From: Spirulina subsalsa FACHB-351
GTDB lineage: Bacteria > Cyanobacteriota > Cyanobacteriia > Cyanobacteriales > Spirulinaceae
Length of the DNA stretch: 35,519 nt
Assembly: GCF_026130165.1 (NCBI RefSeq)
Contig: NZ_JAIHOM010000050.1
Coordinates: 1-35,519, forward strand
Direction: 5' to 3'
The notes under the pieces are model-generated. The model ran no database searches. It was not told the origin of the DNA and worked only from the letters and a program-made list of their open reading frames with translations. Position numbers and translations under genes: made by a program. Each line of letters starts with the position of its first letter. Positions within the stretch are counted from its first letter, which is position 1. This document shows, piece by piece, positions 23,392 through 32,518 of the stretch.

Positions 23392-25059
23392 TCAGGTTGC
23401 ACAGGGTTCTGTGTGCCAGTTTTCTGACAAGATCATGGTGTGAACTTGCCAAGCTTCTGAAGGATGTGGGAAATCGCTGCGGAAATGTCCCCCTCTACTT
23501 TCAGTCCGAAACAAGGCACTTTGGAGAATTAAATAGGCTAAGTCCAGCAGGTTTAGGGTTTCTGTGAAAGTACGGATAACCGTATCCGTGTTTTCACTAA
23601 TTGCCGGAAGGAAATGATCGGGGTTTAGCTGTTGGAGGGTTTGCGCTAACGGTAGGGTAAGGATGGAGGAGCGCCAAGCTTGGACTTGTGCGATCGCCTC
23701 AGTTAACACTTCTTGATGGCGAGAAATGCCTGCACTGTGCCACATCAAGCGTTGTAGCTCCCCTTGCAAGGCTTGTAATTCCCCCAATTCCGGCATCTCA
23801 GACAGGGTTAAGGGTTGACGGGGGGAGGCAAAGGGGGCGGGAGGGGGCGAGAGTTCCAACTTGGCCAACTGTCCCGCATAAACCAAACATTCCAATAGAG
23901 AATTACTCGCCAAACGGTTAGCCCCGTGAACTCCTGTACTGGCCGTTTCCCCAATGGCATAGAGGCCTGAAATCGTGGTGCGGTTCATTAAATCCGTGGC
24001 GACTCCTCCCATCCAATAATGGGCAGCCGGAGTTACGGGAATAGGTTCCTTAAATAAATCAATCCCCCACCGTTGACAGACCCGAATAATATTAGGAAAT
24101 CGGTACTGTAAACGGTCTACCGGAATGGGGGATAAATCCAGATAAACATGAGCCTGAGCGGGATCGGGGCTAGTTTTGGCTAAATGATTAAAAATCGCCC
24201 GACTGACCACATCCCGGGGCGCTAATTCCCCTTGGGGGTGATAGTCAAAAGCAAAGCGTCGCCCGGCCTCGTCGATTAAATGAGCGCCTTCCCCCCGCAC
24301 CGCTTCACTAATGAGAAAGTGGGGGGCGCCGGGTTTGGTCAGGGCGGTGGGGTGGAATTGGAAAAACTCCAGATCCCGCAATTTGGCCCCTACCCGCCAA
24401 GCGAGTGCTACCCCATCCCCTGTGCTAACGGTGGGGTTGGTGGTTTGGGCGAACACTTGACCGCCCCCCCCTGTAGCGAGGACTACGGCCGAGGCTTTTA
24501 ACCAATGGAGTTGGCCTTGATACCAGATGGCCAATCCCTCACAGTGGCGCTGGTCATTCAGCCAGAGTTTGAGGGCGAAGGCCTGGGCAAATACTTGAAT
24601 ATTGGGGCAGGCGAGGACTTTTTCCCCTAATGTACTGACAATGGCGCGTCCGGTGGTGTCGGCGGCGTGGAGGACGCGGGGGCGGGAGTGGGCTGCTTCT
24701 AAGGTCATGGCTAATTTGTCCGCTTTACGGTCAAAGGCTACGCCTAAATCGACTAAACGGGCGATCGCCTCGGCCGCATTTTCCACCAAAAACTCGACGG
24801 CCGGAACATCACACAATCCCGCCCCGGCTTTGAGGGTGTCCTCCACATGGAGGGCCGTGGAATCCTTGGGATCAATGGCCGCCGCAATTCCCCCCTGGGC
24901 CCAATCACTGGCCCCGACTTGTAGGGTTGATTTGGTGATTAAACCCACCCGATAATGGGAGGGGAGACAGAGGGCGGCGTATAAACCGGCCGCACCACTA
25001 CCGACGACTAACACATCAAACTGGGCGGGAAGGGGGGCATGGTCAGAAGATGGGGTCAT
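23392..25059 (-). CDS. nadB: L-aspartate oxidase
   Basis: FAD enzyme that oxidises L-aspartate to iminoaspartate, the first step of de novo NAD synthesis with NadA. The 555-aa protein starts MTPSSDHAPLPAQFDVLVVGSGAAG, giving the FAD-binding GSGAAGLYAAL; then WAQGGIAAAI, an ATGGGGQVF block, GDGVALAWRVGA, FQFHPTAL, a TPAAHYWMGGV capping-domain motif, and GANRLASNSLLECLVY near the end of the flavoprotein core, followed by a helical C-terminal domain. All are typical of NadB rather than succinate dehydrogenase in this context. The ATG at 25059 is chosen because upstream in-frame codons run into the psbU terminator hairpin. Monocistronic, convergent with the DUF928-like ORF. Confidence 0.95.
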   Translation of the reverse strand: MTPSSDHAPLPAQFDVLVVGSGAAGLYAALCLPSHYRVGLITKSTLQVGASDWAQGGIAAAIDPKDSTALHVEDTLKAGAGLCDVPAVEFLVENAAEAIARLVDLGVAFDRKADKLAMTLEAAHSRPRVLHAADTTGRAIVSTLGEKVLACPNIQVFAQAFALKLWLNDQRHCEGLAIWYQGQLHWLKASAVVLATGGGGQVFAQTTNPTVSTGDGVALAWRVGAKLRDLEFFQFHPTALTKPGAPHFLISEAVRGEGAHLIDEAGRRFAFDYHPQGELAPRDVVSRAIFNHLAKTSPDPAQAHVYLDLSPIPVDRLQYRFPNIIRVCQRWGIDLFKEPIPVTPAAHYWMGGVATDLMNRTTISGLYAIGETASTGVHGANRLASNSLLECLVYAGQLAKLELSPPPAPFASPRQPLTLSEMPELGELQALQGELQRLMWHSAGISRHQEVLTEAIAQVQAWRSSILTLPLAQTLQQLNPDHFLPAISENTDTVIRTFTETLNLLDLAYLILQSALFRTESRGGHFRSDFPHPSEAWQVHTMILSENWHTEPCAT

Positions 25060-25087
25060 TTGCCTGAAAAAATGAATTTCAAATAGA

Positions 25088-25115
25088 ATAACCCACTCCT
25101 TGGGGAGTGGGTTAT
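25088..25115 (-). terminator. Terminator-like hairpin between psbU and nadB
   Basis: ATAACCCACTCC (25088-25099) and GGAGTGGGTTAT (25104-25115) form a perfect 12-bp stem with a 4-nt loop. Reading minus strand it lies 62 bp after the psbU stop and 29 bp before nadB. The following bases are only moderately T-rich, so it may end psbU transcription or act as an attenuator or RNA-stabilising hairpin. Confidence 0.6.
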
Positions 25116-25177
25116 GGAAAATCTGGCTCACCGGGAGGGCGTGGCGGATGAATCGTTACCGAGTCCCTCCAAGAATT

Positions 25178-25591
25178 TTAGTAGTATCCGTTATTAAAGC
25201 GATCGCCCCCTTCAACGAACACATCCACCGGATCTAACACAGTGAAGTTCTCTAAATTCGCTTGTAAACGCTCTTTTTGCCCTTCAGACAGGCCGGGAAT
25301 GTTCAGCACATCTTCCACCTTTTGGTAGGGTGCATTTTCCACAATTTTAGAGGCTAAGGAGGGATAAAACCCTTTTAATTTACGGAATGCCCGCACGTTG
25401 GTGTTATTGAGATCAATTTTTTTGCCGAATTCAGTTTGTAGCATGGCATCGGCTGGGTTTTGGTATTCTGCCAACAGCATCGTCGAAGAGGTCAGATTTA
25501 AACCTCCGGCGATCGCCTGTTGTTGTCCCAGAAAACCGCAAAATCCTAATACTAAAGCAATTACAGCAATTACACTCGCCAATTTTTTCAT
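25178..25591 (-). CDS. psbU: Photosystem II 12 kDa extrinsic protein PsbU
   Basis: Lumenal subunit that stabilises the oxygen-evolving Mn cluster of photosystem II with PsbO and PsbV. The 137-aa precursor has an N-terminal signal (MKKLASVIAVIALVLGFCG, cleavage in the AIAGG to LLAE region) and a mature domain with the family pattern GKKIDLNNTNVRAFRKLKG, YPSLASKIVENAPY and LNIPGLSEGQKERL, two helix-hairpin-helix motifs. The ribosome site AGGAGG lies about 10 nt upstream of the ATG on the minus strand. It has its own promoter region (25592 onward) and a hairpin downstream. Confidence 0.97.
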   Translation of the reverse strand: MKKLASVIAVIALVLGFCGFLGQQQAIAGGLNLTSSTMLLAEYQNPADAMLQTEFGKKIDLNNTNVRAFRKLKGFYPSLASKIVENAPYQKVEDVLNIPGLSEGQKERLQANLENFTVLDPVDVFVEGGDRFNNGYY

Positions 25592-26258
25592 TGAATTAAA
25601 GTCCTCCTAAACCGTTGCTCATCATTATTTATCGCTTGAATCCCACCCCACCCCCATGATTGAGATTGAATGGGAAAACCACAGTACAATCAGGCACTGT
25701 ACTTTGTTTTGACCTTCCCCGATCTGAACGCTCAGGGACACTCAGTTCTACAGAAGTTTAGTCATCAGGGCAATTATACAGGTTTAGATACACTGCTTTG
25801 ACTGCCCTGCTGCCACAGCCCTCCATGGGTCTGGCTATCCTAGCTCCCCAGCTTGAGGAGTCAGGTTCTCAGAATGACTTGATCTGGTTAACTTTTATTT
25901 CCGATTTTCTCATTCTATCAGGGATGGGCAAACCCGGAAGACCTTCAAAGAACAAGATAACTGGGGAATTCCCTATTTGCCCCTTAACCCTTCCGAGAGT
26001 GTTCATTCTCAGATCAGGTAATAATAATTCACAAAAACCCGATGGGAATACCGTAGTTTTATGGGATGATGTGAAAAATAAGCCCCAAGGCTAAAACTGG
26101 GGGTGTTGTCCAGCTAAACTTTCGCCAACCGGGGCGAGAATCCCGCCGTCGGGAGGGATAAACCCTTCTAATTAAGACATCGCCACCTCGCGTAGCAGGT
26201 GAAAGAGTATTCAATTGCACCCCATAGCAAGTGTATTCATACAGGAGAATTCGTAAAT
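25592..26258. other. Divergent intergenic region of psbU and peroxiredoxin with small hairpins
   Basis: A 667-bp region holding both promoters. Near its right end are several small inverted repeats: GCCCC/GGGG-type pairing around 26082-26103, TCCCG/CGGGA around 26143-26156, and CACCT/AGGTG (26184-26188 and 26197-26201). The GAATCCCGCC...GGGAGGGATAAACC layout resembles a decayed end of an IS200/IS605-type element, but no tnpA or tnpB is present and the resemblance is weak. A TTG-initiated frame at 25798-26094 looks spurious. AGGAG at 26243-26247 is the peroxiredoxin ribosome site. Confidence 0.4.
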
Positions 26259-26894
26259 ATGGCATTACAACTCGGTGATACTGTCCCCAACTTCACGCAA
26301 GCTTCCAGTGAAGGGGAAATTTCCTTTTATGACTGGGCCGGAGATAGTTGGGTGGTGTTATTTTCCCACCCAGCCGACTATACCCCCGTTTGCACCACGG
26401 AATTAGGGGAAGTGGCTAAACTGAAACCAGAATTTGAGAAACGCAACGCTAAGGTCATTGCTTTGAGTATTGATGACGCGGACTCTCATCAAGGGTGGAT
26501 TGGGGATATTAACGAAACCCAAAACACCACGGTGAACTATCCCATTTTGGCGGATGTGGATAAAAAGGTGTCTGAACTCTATGGGATGATTCACCCCAGC
26601 ATTAGTTCTAATATTACGGTGCGCAGTGTTTTCATTATTGACCCCAGCAAGAAATTACGGCTGACGATTACTTATCCCCCTAGCACCGGACGCAACTTTG
26701 ATGAGATTCTGCGGGTGATTGATTCGTTGCAATTAACCGATAATTATCAAGTGGCGACCCCTGTAAACTGGAAAGATGGGGATGATTGCGTAGTGGTGCC
26801 TTCTATCCCAACGGACGAAGCGAAACAAAAATTCCCGAAAGGGGTGAATGAGATTAAACCCTATTTACGCATGACCCCTCAACCCAATCGTTAA
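26259..26894 (+). CDS. 1-Cys peroxiredoxin (Prx6 type)
   Basis: Thiol peroxidase of 211 aa that reduces H2O2 and alkyl hydroperoxides. The peroxidatic Cys45 is in HPADYTPVCTTELG, the Prx6-type motif, with Pro and Thr in the expected places; the long C-terminal domain (VATPVNWKDGDDCVVVPS) is also Prx6-type. A second Cys occurs in DDCVVVP, a position conserved in this group and not a typical resolving Cys. The ATG at 26259 has AGGAG 11 nt upstream; the frame is open 20 codons further but without a good start. Monocistronic, ended by a strong hairpin terminator. Confidence 0.95.
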   Translation: MALQLGDTVPNFTQASSEGEISFYDWAGDSWVVLFSHPADYTPVCTTELGEVAKLKPEFEKRNAKVIALSIDDADSHQGWIGDINETQNTTVNYPILADVDKKVSELYGMIHPSISSNITVRSVFIIDPSKKLRLTITYPPSTGRNFDEILRVIDSLQLTDNYQVATPVNWKDGDDCVVVPSIPTDEAKQKFPKGVNEIKPYLRMTPQPNR

Positions 26895-26916
26895 GATTGG
26901 AGGCAGGATGAGAATT

Positions 26917-26946
26917 AGAGCGATGGTACTGACCATCGCTCTTTTT
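26917..26946 (+). terminator. Strong rho-independent terminator of peroxiredoxin
   Basis: AGAGCGATGGT (26917-26927) and ACCATCGCTCT (26932-26942) form a perfect 11-bp stem with an ACTG loop, running into five T. It also lies 4 bp from the convergent WD40 gene's stop and may act on both strands. Confidence 0.9.
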
Positions 26947-26950
26947 GACT

Positions 26951-29209
26951 CTATCGGACCGAATCCTTGCGTTTTTCCCATACCTTAACGGTGCCATCTT
27001 GACTGGCGCTGACCAACTGCTGACCATCGGCAGAAAAGGCGATCGCATTGACTCGATTTTCATGACCCGCCAACAGCGCCACCTTCTCCCCTGTGGTGGT
27101 ATCCCAGAAGGTAATGGTTTTGTGGGTGGTGGCACTGGCAAGTAGGGACTCGGAGGGGTGCCAGGCGAGACTGTAGACTTGATTGAGTAAGCGAATACTG
27201 TTCAATTCCTGTTGAGGGGGAACCGTCCAGAGGCGAATTTTGCGATCGCTGCCCCCACTGGCTAAAGTCCGGCCATCGGGACTAAACACCAAACTATGTA
27301 AGGTTCCCCCCACCGCTTGACTACTTAATTTTTCCCCCGTTTGCACCTCCCAACTTTTCAGGGTGCCGTCACTGCTCCCACTAACTAAAGTTTGACCATC
27401 GGGAGAAAAGGCGATCGCATAAACCCGATCCCAATGACCCTTTAACGTCCGTAACTCTCGCCCCGTCCCCACATCCCAGAGTTTCACCGTCTTATCATAA
27501 CTACAGCTAGCAATGGTTTGACCGTGAGGACTAAAAAGAACCTGACTCACCCCATGAAAATGTCCCTCAAAAGTGTGCAGAAGTTTCCCCGTATTCACAT
27601 CCCACAACTTTAGGGAATTATCCGCACTGCCACTGACTAAACGGCCGCCATCGGGACTAAAAGCCAGACAAAACACCTCATCCCGGTGTCCCATAAACAT
27701 CCGTCGGGGATTCAAACTTTCCCGATCCCATAATTTAATGCCATAATCTGCGTCAGGAGAGGCGATAAACGACCCACTCAGGGCAACAGTGCGCACCTGT
27801 TCCAACTCACTGGGTAACGTCTCCACACAATGCCAAACCTCTAACAAAGCCGCCTCTTTTTCCGGATTGAGACGAGAAGCGGCAAAGCGACCAAAAGCAT
27901 CCCGTAAGGTACTGCCAAACCCCACCAAATTATCCCCCAGACCGCGCACCCCTTCAGTCAACTCTCGCCCCAACTCTTCTAAATCCGGGACTTCCGGGGG
28001 AGTTGGTTCTGATTCTAGCTCCGATTCCACGGGCGGTTCCTCCTCCTCCATCAGGGGAGTCTCAACATCCTCCTCCGCTACCGGGGGAGTCGGGGGAGAT
28101 TGTAACTCTGCCTCCGCGTCAGCCTCTCGGAGAAGAATCGCCTCCCGTAAACTCGCCAATTCTTCCAGCACCGGGGGATCGAGCAGAGGTTTGATTTGAC
28201 CTTGTACCCCTTGCAACGCCCCTCTGAGGTCGCTAATTTCGCGCTCTAAGGGGCTTAAATCCACCCGAGAAGGGGCGGAAAGGGTTTCCCCTTGCCATTG
28301 CTTAAATTGACGGTCTAACGCCTCTAATTGCGTCAAAATGGCGTTAGCTTGAGCCTCATCGGTTCCCAAGGCAGACACCGAGAGACTGTTTAGCTGTTGA
28401 TGGAGTTGGCTAATTTCCCCATTGACCCTATCTAGGCGCTCTTGCAAAGTATTCAACAGACCTTGACGGTGAGTCATGGCCTCCCATTGGCCGTGGAGTT
28501 GGGTCAATTTCTCTTCAATGGGAGTCAATTGTTCCTGCACAAATTGACTCGAAATTTGCTGCTGTGCCAGAGTCCTTAATTGCCCTTGAAGCGGAGAGAG
28601 TTCCTCTTGTATCGCCGCCACCCGTTGGGAGGTTTGCTGACTCACCTCCGTTAAAGTCATAGCTAATTCCCGTTGTTGCTCTTGTAGGGCAGGCAACTGT
28701 TCCCGCAAGGGGCGTAACTCATCCCAGACCGAGTTAAACTGTTCCCGCAGGGCGGGTAATTCTCCCACCACTCCATCTAAAACCTGTTGAATCGCCCCCC
28801 ATTTTTCCTCACTGGATTGAGATAACCCTTGCGCTTGGGTTTCGAGGGTCTGATATTGGGTTTCAAGTTGATGATATTGTGCTGTAATCGGTTCAAACTT
28901 AGCTTGTATTGCCAGTAATAGCTGCTGTAACTCCTCCAATTGTCCTGTAATGCGGGGTTCAATTTGTGCCGTCGATTCCACCAGTTGACCTTGTTGTTGC
29001 GTCAATTCCACCAACTGGGTTTCAATGGGTAAAAGGCGCGCCACTTGTGCCGCAAGACGTTGACGATTGAGGGTATTTAGTCCCAATGTCACCGTTAAAG
29101 GAGCGGCCGCATAGATGGCCTGTTGTGTCACTACTGTGGCCACAGTCCCCGATAGGGAGGCCACGATGCCGACATACTCGGTAATTTCTAGCCAGTGACG
29201 TTTACTCAT
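26951..29209 (-). CDS. Membrane-anchored coiled-coil protein with a WD40 propeller
   Basis: 752 aa with three parts. Residues about 12-46 contain one or two hydrophobic helices (ITEYVGIVASLSGTVATVV and AAPLTVTLGL). Residues about 48-360 are a Gln/Glu/Leu-rich coiled coil, followed by an acidic Pro/Glu linker (about 372-420). Residues about 465-752 form seven WD40 repeats, each ending LWD, LWD, LWD, SWE, LWT, FWD and VWE, enough to close one propeller. The design is that of an interaction scaffold tethered to a membrane; no enzymatic domain is present. The ribosome site GAGGAG lies 4 nt before the ATG. Solitary gene, convergent with peroxiredoxin. The partner is unknown. Confidence 0.9.
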   Translation of the reverse strand: MSKRHWLEITEYVGIVASLSGTVATVVTQQAIYAAAPLTVTLGLNTLNRQRLAAQVARLLPIETQLVELTQQQGQLVESTAQIEPRITGQLEELQQLLLAIQAKFEPITAQYHQLETQYQTLETQAQGLSQSSEEKWGAIQQVLDGVVGELPALREQFNSVWDELRPLREQLPALQEQQRELAMTLTEVSQQTSQRVAAIQEELSPLQGQLRTLAQQQISSQFVQEQLTPIEEKLTQLHGQWEAMTHRQGLLNTLQERLDRVNGEISQLHQQLNSLSVSALGTDEAQANAILTQLEALDRQFKQWQGETLSAPSRVDLSPLEREISDLRGALQGVQGQIKPLLDPPVLEELASLREAILLREADAEAELQSPPTPPVAEEDVETPLMEEEEPPVESELESEPTPPEVPDLEELGRELTEGVRGLGDNLVGFGSTLRDAFGRFAASRLNPEKEAALLEVWHCVETLPSELEQVRTVALSGSFIASPDADYGIKLWDRESLNPRRMFMGHRDEVFCLAFSPDGGRLVSGSADNSLKLWDVNTGKLLHTFEGHFHGVSQVLFSPHGQTIASCSYDKTVKLWDVGTGRELRTLKGHWDRVYAIAFSPDGQTLVSGSSDGTLKSWEVQTGEKLSSQAVGGTLHSLVFSPDGRTLASGGSDRKIRLWTVPPQQELNSIRLLNQVYSLAWHPSESLLASATTHKTITFWDTTTGEKVALLAGHENRVNAIAFSADGQQLVSASQDGTVKVWEKRKDSVR

Positions 29210-29390
29210 ATACTCCTCTCTATTGCCCGATATACAACATCAGTTTAACGGTTTCTTAGTCGTCTGCCCTAACAGTAAACTGTTATTATCAATCAGAGGG
29301 GGTGAGCATCACCAACCAACCTTTTAATGAGATTTTCCTTGTCTTGTTCTCCGGAAAAGTCCATCAACAGGACAAAAAGCCCTAGATAGC

Positions 29391-30989
29391 ATGATAAATT
29401 CCTTGGACTTGTCCCATTCTCCCTACTCTGCTGCCCGTTATGTGATGATGGGGAAACGGGGCGCAGTAGCTACCAGTCAGCATTTAGCGAGTTTAGCGGG
29501 GGTGGAAATGCTGCTCGCTGGGGGTAATGCCGTAGATGCGGCCCTTGCCATGGCGATCGCTCTCACCGTCGTTGAACCCACCTCAAACGGTATTGGTTCC
29601 GATGCTTTCGCCCTCGTCTGGGACGGCCAACTTCACGGCATTAACGGCTCAGGCAAAAGCCCCAAAGCCTTAAACTTAAACCATTTCGACCCCTTGGGTA
29701 ACATCCCCGAATTCGGTTGGCTCTCGGTCACGGTACCCGGGGCTGTGGCCGCTTGGTACGATATCTGGCACCGTTGGGGAACCCTCGCCTTTGCCCATCT
29801 CTTTGAACCCGCTATCCGTTACGCGGAGGAAGGGTTTCCCGTTTCCCCTATTACAGCCCAAGCGTGGCAACGGGCCGAAAAACAGTATCTCCCCCTCCAA
29901 GGCCGGGAATTCCAAACCTTTAAACAGGTCTTTTTCCCCCAAAACCGTGCGCCTAAAGCGGGGGAAATGTGGGGCAGTGATGCCCATGCCTACAGCCTGA
30001 AAGGGATTGCTAAACATGGGGGCGAAAATTTCTATCGCGGGGAAACGGGGGAACAAATCGCCCACTATGCCAATGATACCGGGGGACTTCTGAGCTTTGA
30101 TGATTTAGCCGAACACCATTCGGAATGGGTGAATCCCATCCACAGCGACTATCACGGCCTCTCCGTGTGGGAATTGCCCCCCAATACCCAAGGCATCGCC
30201 GCTTTACTCGCCCTCAATATCCTCGAAGGTTTTGATTTAGCCCAGTATCCTCGGGAGTCGGTGGAGAGTTACCACCTACAAATTGAGGCGATGAAACTGG
30301 CTTTTGCCGATGTTTACCGCCACGTTGGGGATCCGCGCTATATGTCGGTGACGGTGGAGGAATTGCTCTCTAAATCCTATGCCGAGAGTCGCCGTCAAGT
30401 GATTCAAGATCATGCCCTCCCCGTAGCGGATCCCGGTTTGCCGAAAGGGGGGACGGTGTATCTCTGCGCGGCGGATGGAGAACTGATGATCTCTATGATT
30501 CAATCTAATTTTAACGGCTTTGGCAGTGGGATTTTAGTCCCAGATACGGGAATCGCGCTCCATAATCGAGGATCGGCTTTTACTCTCACTCCCGGACACC
30601 CGAATCAAGTGGCTCCCCAGAAACGCCCTTTCCACACGATTATTCCGGGCTTTTTGACCCAAGGGGATCAACCGTTAGGGCCTTTTGGGGTGATGGGGGC
30701 GCAAATGCAGCCTCAAGGTCATGTACAGTTGGTGGTTAATCTGCGGGATTATGGGATGAATCCCCAAACGGCGTTAAATGCCCCGCGCTGGCGGTTTTTA
30801 CGAGATAATCATGTGGTGATTGAGTCGGGGGTGAGTGCTGAGATTGCCAGTGGTTTGCAAAAACGGGGGCATCAAGTGGCGGTGACGGGGTTTCATCATT
30901 TCGGCAAGGGTCAGATGATTTTACGGCACAATGGCTCACTGGTGGCGGGTTCTGAACCTCGGGCTGATGGCTGTGCGATCGCCTATTAA
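29391..30989 (+). CDS. ggt: Gamma-glutamyltransferase family protein
   Basis: Ntn-hydrolase of 532 aa that cleaves or transfers gamma-glutamyl groups, for example from glutathione. The start region GAVATSQHLASLAGVEMLLAG plus GNAVDAALA and the VEPTSNGIGSDAFALVWDG block are typical. Autocleavage would create an N-terminal nucleophile at Thr355 in PKGGTVYLCAADGE, followed by SMIQSNFNGFGSGI. There is no signal peptide, so it is probably cytosolic, unlike periplasmic E. coli GGT; several cyanobacterial homologs are similar. Monocistronic; no clear ribosome site before the ATG. Activity on glutathione versus other gamma-glutamyl compounds or acylases of the same fold cannot be told from sequence. 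Confidence 0.9.
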   Translation: MINSLDLSHSPYSAARYVMMGKRGAVATSQHLASLAGVEMLLAGGNAVDAALAMAIALTVVEPTSNGIGSDAFALVWDGQLHGINGSGKSPKALNLNHFDPLGNIPEFGWLSVTVPGAVAAWYDIWHRWGTLAFAHLFEPAIRYAEEGFPVSPITAQAWQRAEKQYLPLQGREFQTFKQVFFPQNRAPKAGEMWGSDAHAYSLKGIAKHGGENFYRGETGEQIAHYANDTGGLLSFDDLAEHHSEWVNPIHSDYHGLSVWELPPNTQGIAALLALNILEGFDLAQYPRESVESYHLQIEAMKLAFADVYRHVGDPRYMSVTVEELLSKSYAESRRQVIQDHALPVADPGLPKGGTVYLCAADGELMISMIQSNFNGFGSGILVPDTGIALHNRGSAFTLTPGHPNQVAPQKRPFHTIIPGFLTQGDQPLGPFGVMGAQMQPQGHVQLVVNLRDYGMNPQTALNAPRWRFLRDNHVVIESGVSAEIASGLQKRGHQVAVTGFHHFGKGQMILRHNGSLVAGSEPRADGCAIAY

Positions 30990-30992
30990 CTT

Positions 30993-31078
30993 AATTAGGG
31001 CTTGCTGAAATCAGGTTCGTAGTTGCGCTTTAGCGCCTAATCGGGAGCAGGGGAGCGGGGGAGAGGGGAAGTCGGGAA
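30993..31078. repeat. Composite repeat after ggt: 17-mer, GCGC hairpin and G-rich array
   Basis: AATTAGGGCTTGCTGAA (copy 2 of the 17-mer at 18899) at 30993-31009, then GCGCTTTAGCGC (31025-31036), a 4-bp-stem hairpin, then GGGGAGCA/GGGGGAGAGG units to about 31078. No coding content. Confidence 0.7.
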
Positions 31079-31129
31079 AATGCCATTGTATTGAGCAGAA
31101 TTGCCCATCCTTCTATACCGTGGGGTAGT

Positions 31130-32518
31130 TCACCCGAGATCATCATCCTCAAAATGATCCCCTTCTAAAATGGCATCCCGATGACGCTTGAGGGTGCGCT
31201 GGATTTTCTGGATGAGGAAGGTGGAATCGGGGTTTTGGGGAATGGTGCCTAAATCGGAGAGGCTGATTTCGGTGTGGGCAATTTTTTGCGCTAAGGTTTG
31301 CGCCCCTTCGGTGTAACTAGCGAGTAACATTTCTCCCGAATCGGGCAAATCGGAAATCTCCGTGGCTAAGTCATCGGGTGCAAAGGTACTCGGATCCACT
31401 CCGGCCTCAATCACCAGCATTTCTAGGTCTTCTAAGGCTTGTTGCGCTCGTTGGATCTTCTTAATGAGCGATCGCGCTGATTTTAACCCCGTTTGGGCTG
31501 AAGTGGTTAAACTCGACAACTTTTCCGTAAAGGCACTGGCCACCCGGTTCATTTCCCGACTGGCTTCTAGGCTATGATTGACCATATTGCCAATCTCATT
31601 GGTAATTTGACTGAAGCGGGAAATTTCCGTATCCGACTGATTCGCCACAATGGCCGCCTGTACCGACAAATACCACACCTGCTCACTAATACGTTTAATT
31701 AAATGAGAGGTGGTGTAAATCTTATCGAGTTCCTCACTTAACAATCGCCCAATCTCGACAATATCATTGGTATTTTCCACAATCAGATTAATCCCCGCAA
31801 AGGTTCCCCCAAAGGCCGCCTTTCCTTCCTGTGTCGCCCTCGCACTCATCTGGAGTAAATGTTGATTCAGATGGGAGACATCTTGTAACGCTTGTTCTAA
31901 CTCCGCCTGTTTAGCCGCTAGTTGTTGATGTTCTGCGATCGCCCCCTGTTGACTCTCCAGCAGTTGGCTAATTTTTTTCACCTTCTGTTCCTGTTGTTCC
32001 AACTTTTCCGACGAACGTTTGAGGGCTAAACGGTGCTGACTCGCCTCATGGATAGAATTCTGGGTAATCTCCGAATGGGCCCGCACCAGCGTTTGAAATT
32101 CCAGTAAAAAATGATTCCCTAAATCCGGATTTACGGCATCCCGCGAGGTAATAATTAACGGTTCATACACATTATCCGCCGTCCGTTCCAGCGCCTTCAC
32201 CAGCGCCCGAGTAATCTTCTCCTCCTCCGGAAACAACAAAAAACTTTTCTGCGGCTGACTAATACTTAAAAACACCTCAATGGGGCGTTCTAAAAAAATA
32301 TCTGGCCCATAGGGAGAACTCATCCACTCATTAAACTTTCGTCGGGAAATCATCCCCAACAGTTTCCCCTCATTAGCAATAATCACACCCGGTAGCCAAG
32401 GCTCTTGATGAAATTGTTGCGCGACAAATTGCCCAAGAGTATTGGGACTCACCTGGAAAAAATGTAAGGGTAGATCCCCCAGTGTTGAACGGGAAGTCAA
32501 CCGAGTGGGCTTACTCAT
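31130..32518 (-). CDS. Soluble chemoreceptor-like protein with a CBS-like N-terminus
   Basis: 462 aa with no membrane segment. Residues about 15-125 look like a pair of CBS motifs (GVIIANEGKLLGMISRRKFNEW, then EPLIITSRD). Residues about 150-225 are a long Gln/Glu-rich coiled coil. Residues about 230-375 resemble the cytoplasmic signalling hairpin of methyl-accepting chemotaxis proteins: KRISEQVWYLSVQAAIVAN aligns with the IAxQTNLLALNAAIEAA tip, and RFSQITNEIGNMVNHS with GFAVVAxEVRxLAxxS. The tip lacks the conserved EAARAGE residues, so CheA coupling may be lost or altered. It ends with an acidic tail (EGDHFEDDDLG). It may be a cytosolic receptor or scaffold responding to a nucleotide bound by the CBS domain. 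No che genes are adjacent. Confidence 0.82.
   Translation of the reverse strand: MSKPTRLTSRSTLGDLPLHFFQVSPNTLGQFVAQQFHQEPWLPGVIIANEGKLLGMISRRKFNEWMSSPYGPDIFLERPIEVFLSISQPQKSFLLFPEEEKITRALVKALERTADNVYEPLIITSRDAVNPDLGNHFLLEFQTLVRAHSEITQNSIHEASQHRLALKRSSEKLEQQEQKVKKISQLLESQQGAIAEHQQLAAKQAELEQALQDVSHLNQHLLQMSARATQEGKAAFGGTFAGINLIVENTNDIVEIGRLLSEELDKIYTTSHLIKRISEQVWYLSVQAAIVANQSDTEISRFSQITNEIGNMVNHSLEASREMNRVASAFTEKLSSLTTSAQTGLKSARSLIKKIQRAQQALEDLEMLVIEAGVDPSTFAPDDLATEISDLPDSGEMLLASYTEGAQTLAQKIAHTEISLSDLGTIPQNPDSTFLIQKIQRTLKRHRDAILEGDHFEDDDLG

Noticed and set aside
25798-26094. 98-aa plus-strand ORF between psbU and peroxiredoxin
   Set aside because: TTG start without a ribosome site, no recognisable sequence pattern, and it lies in a hairpin-containing intergenic region.
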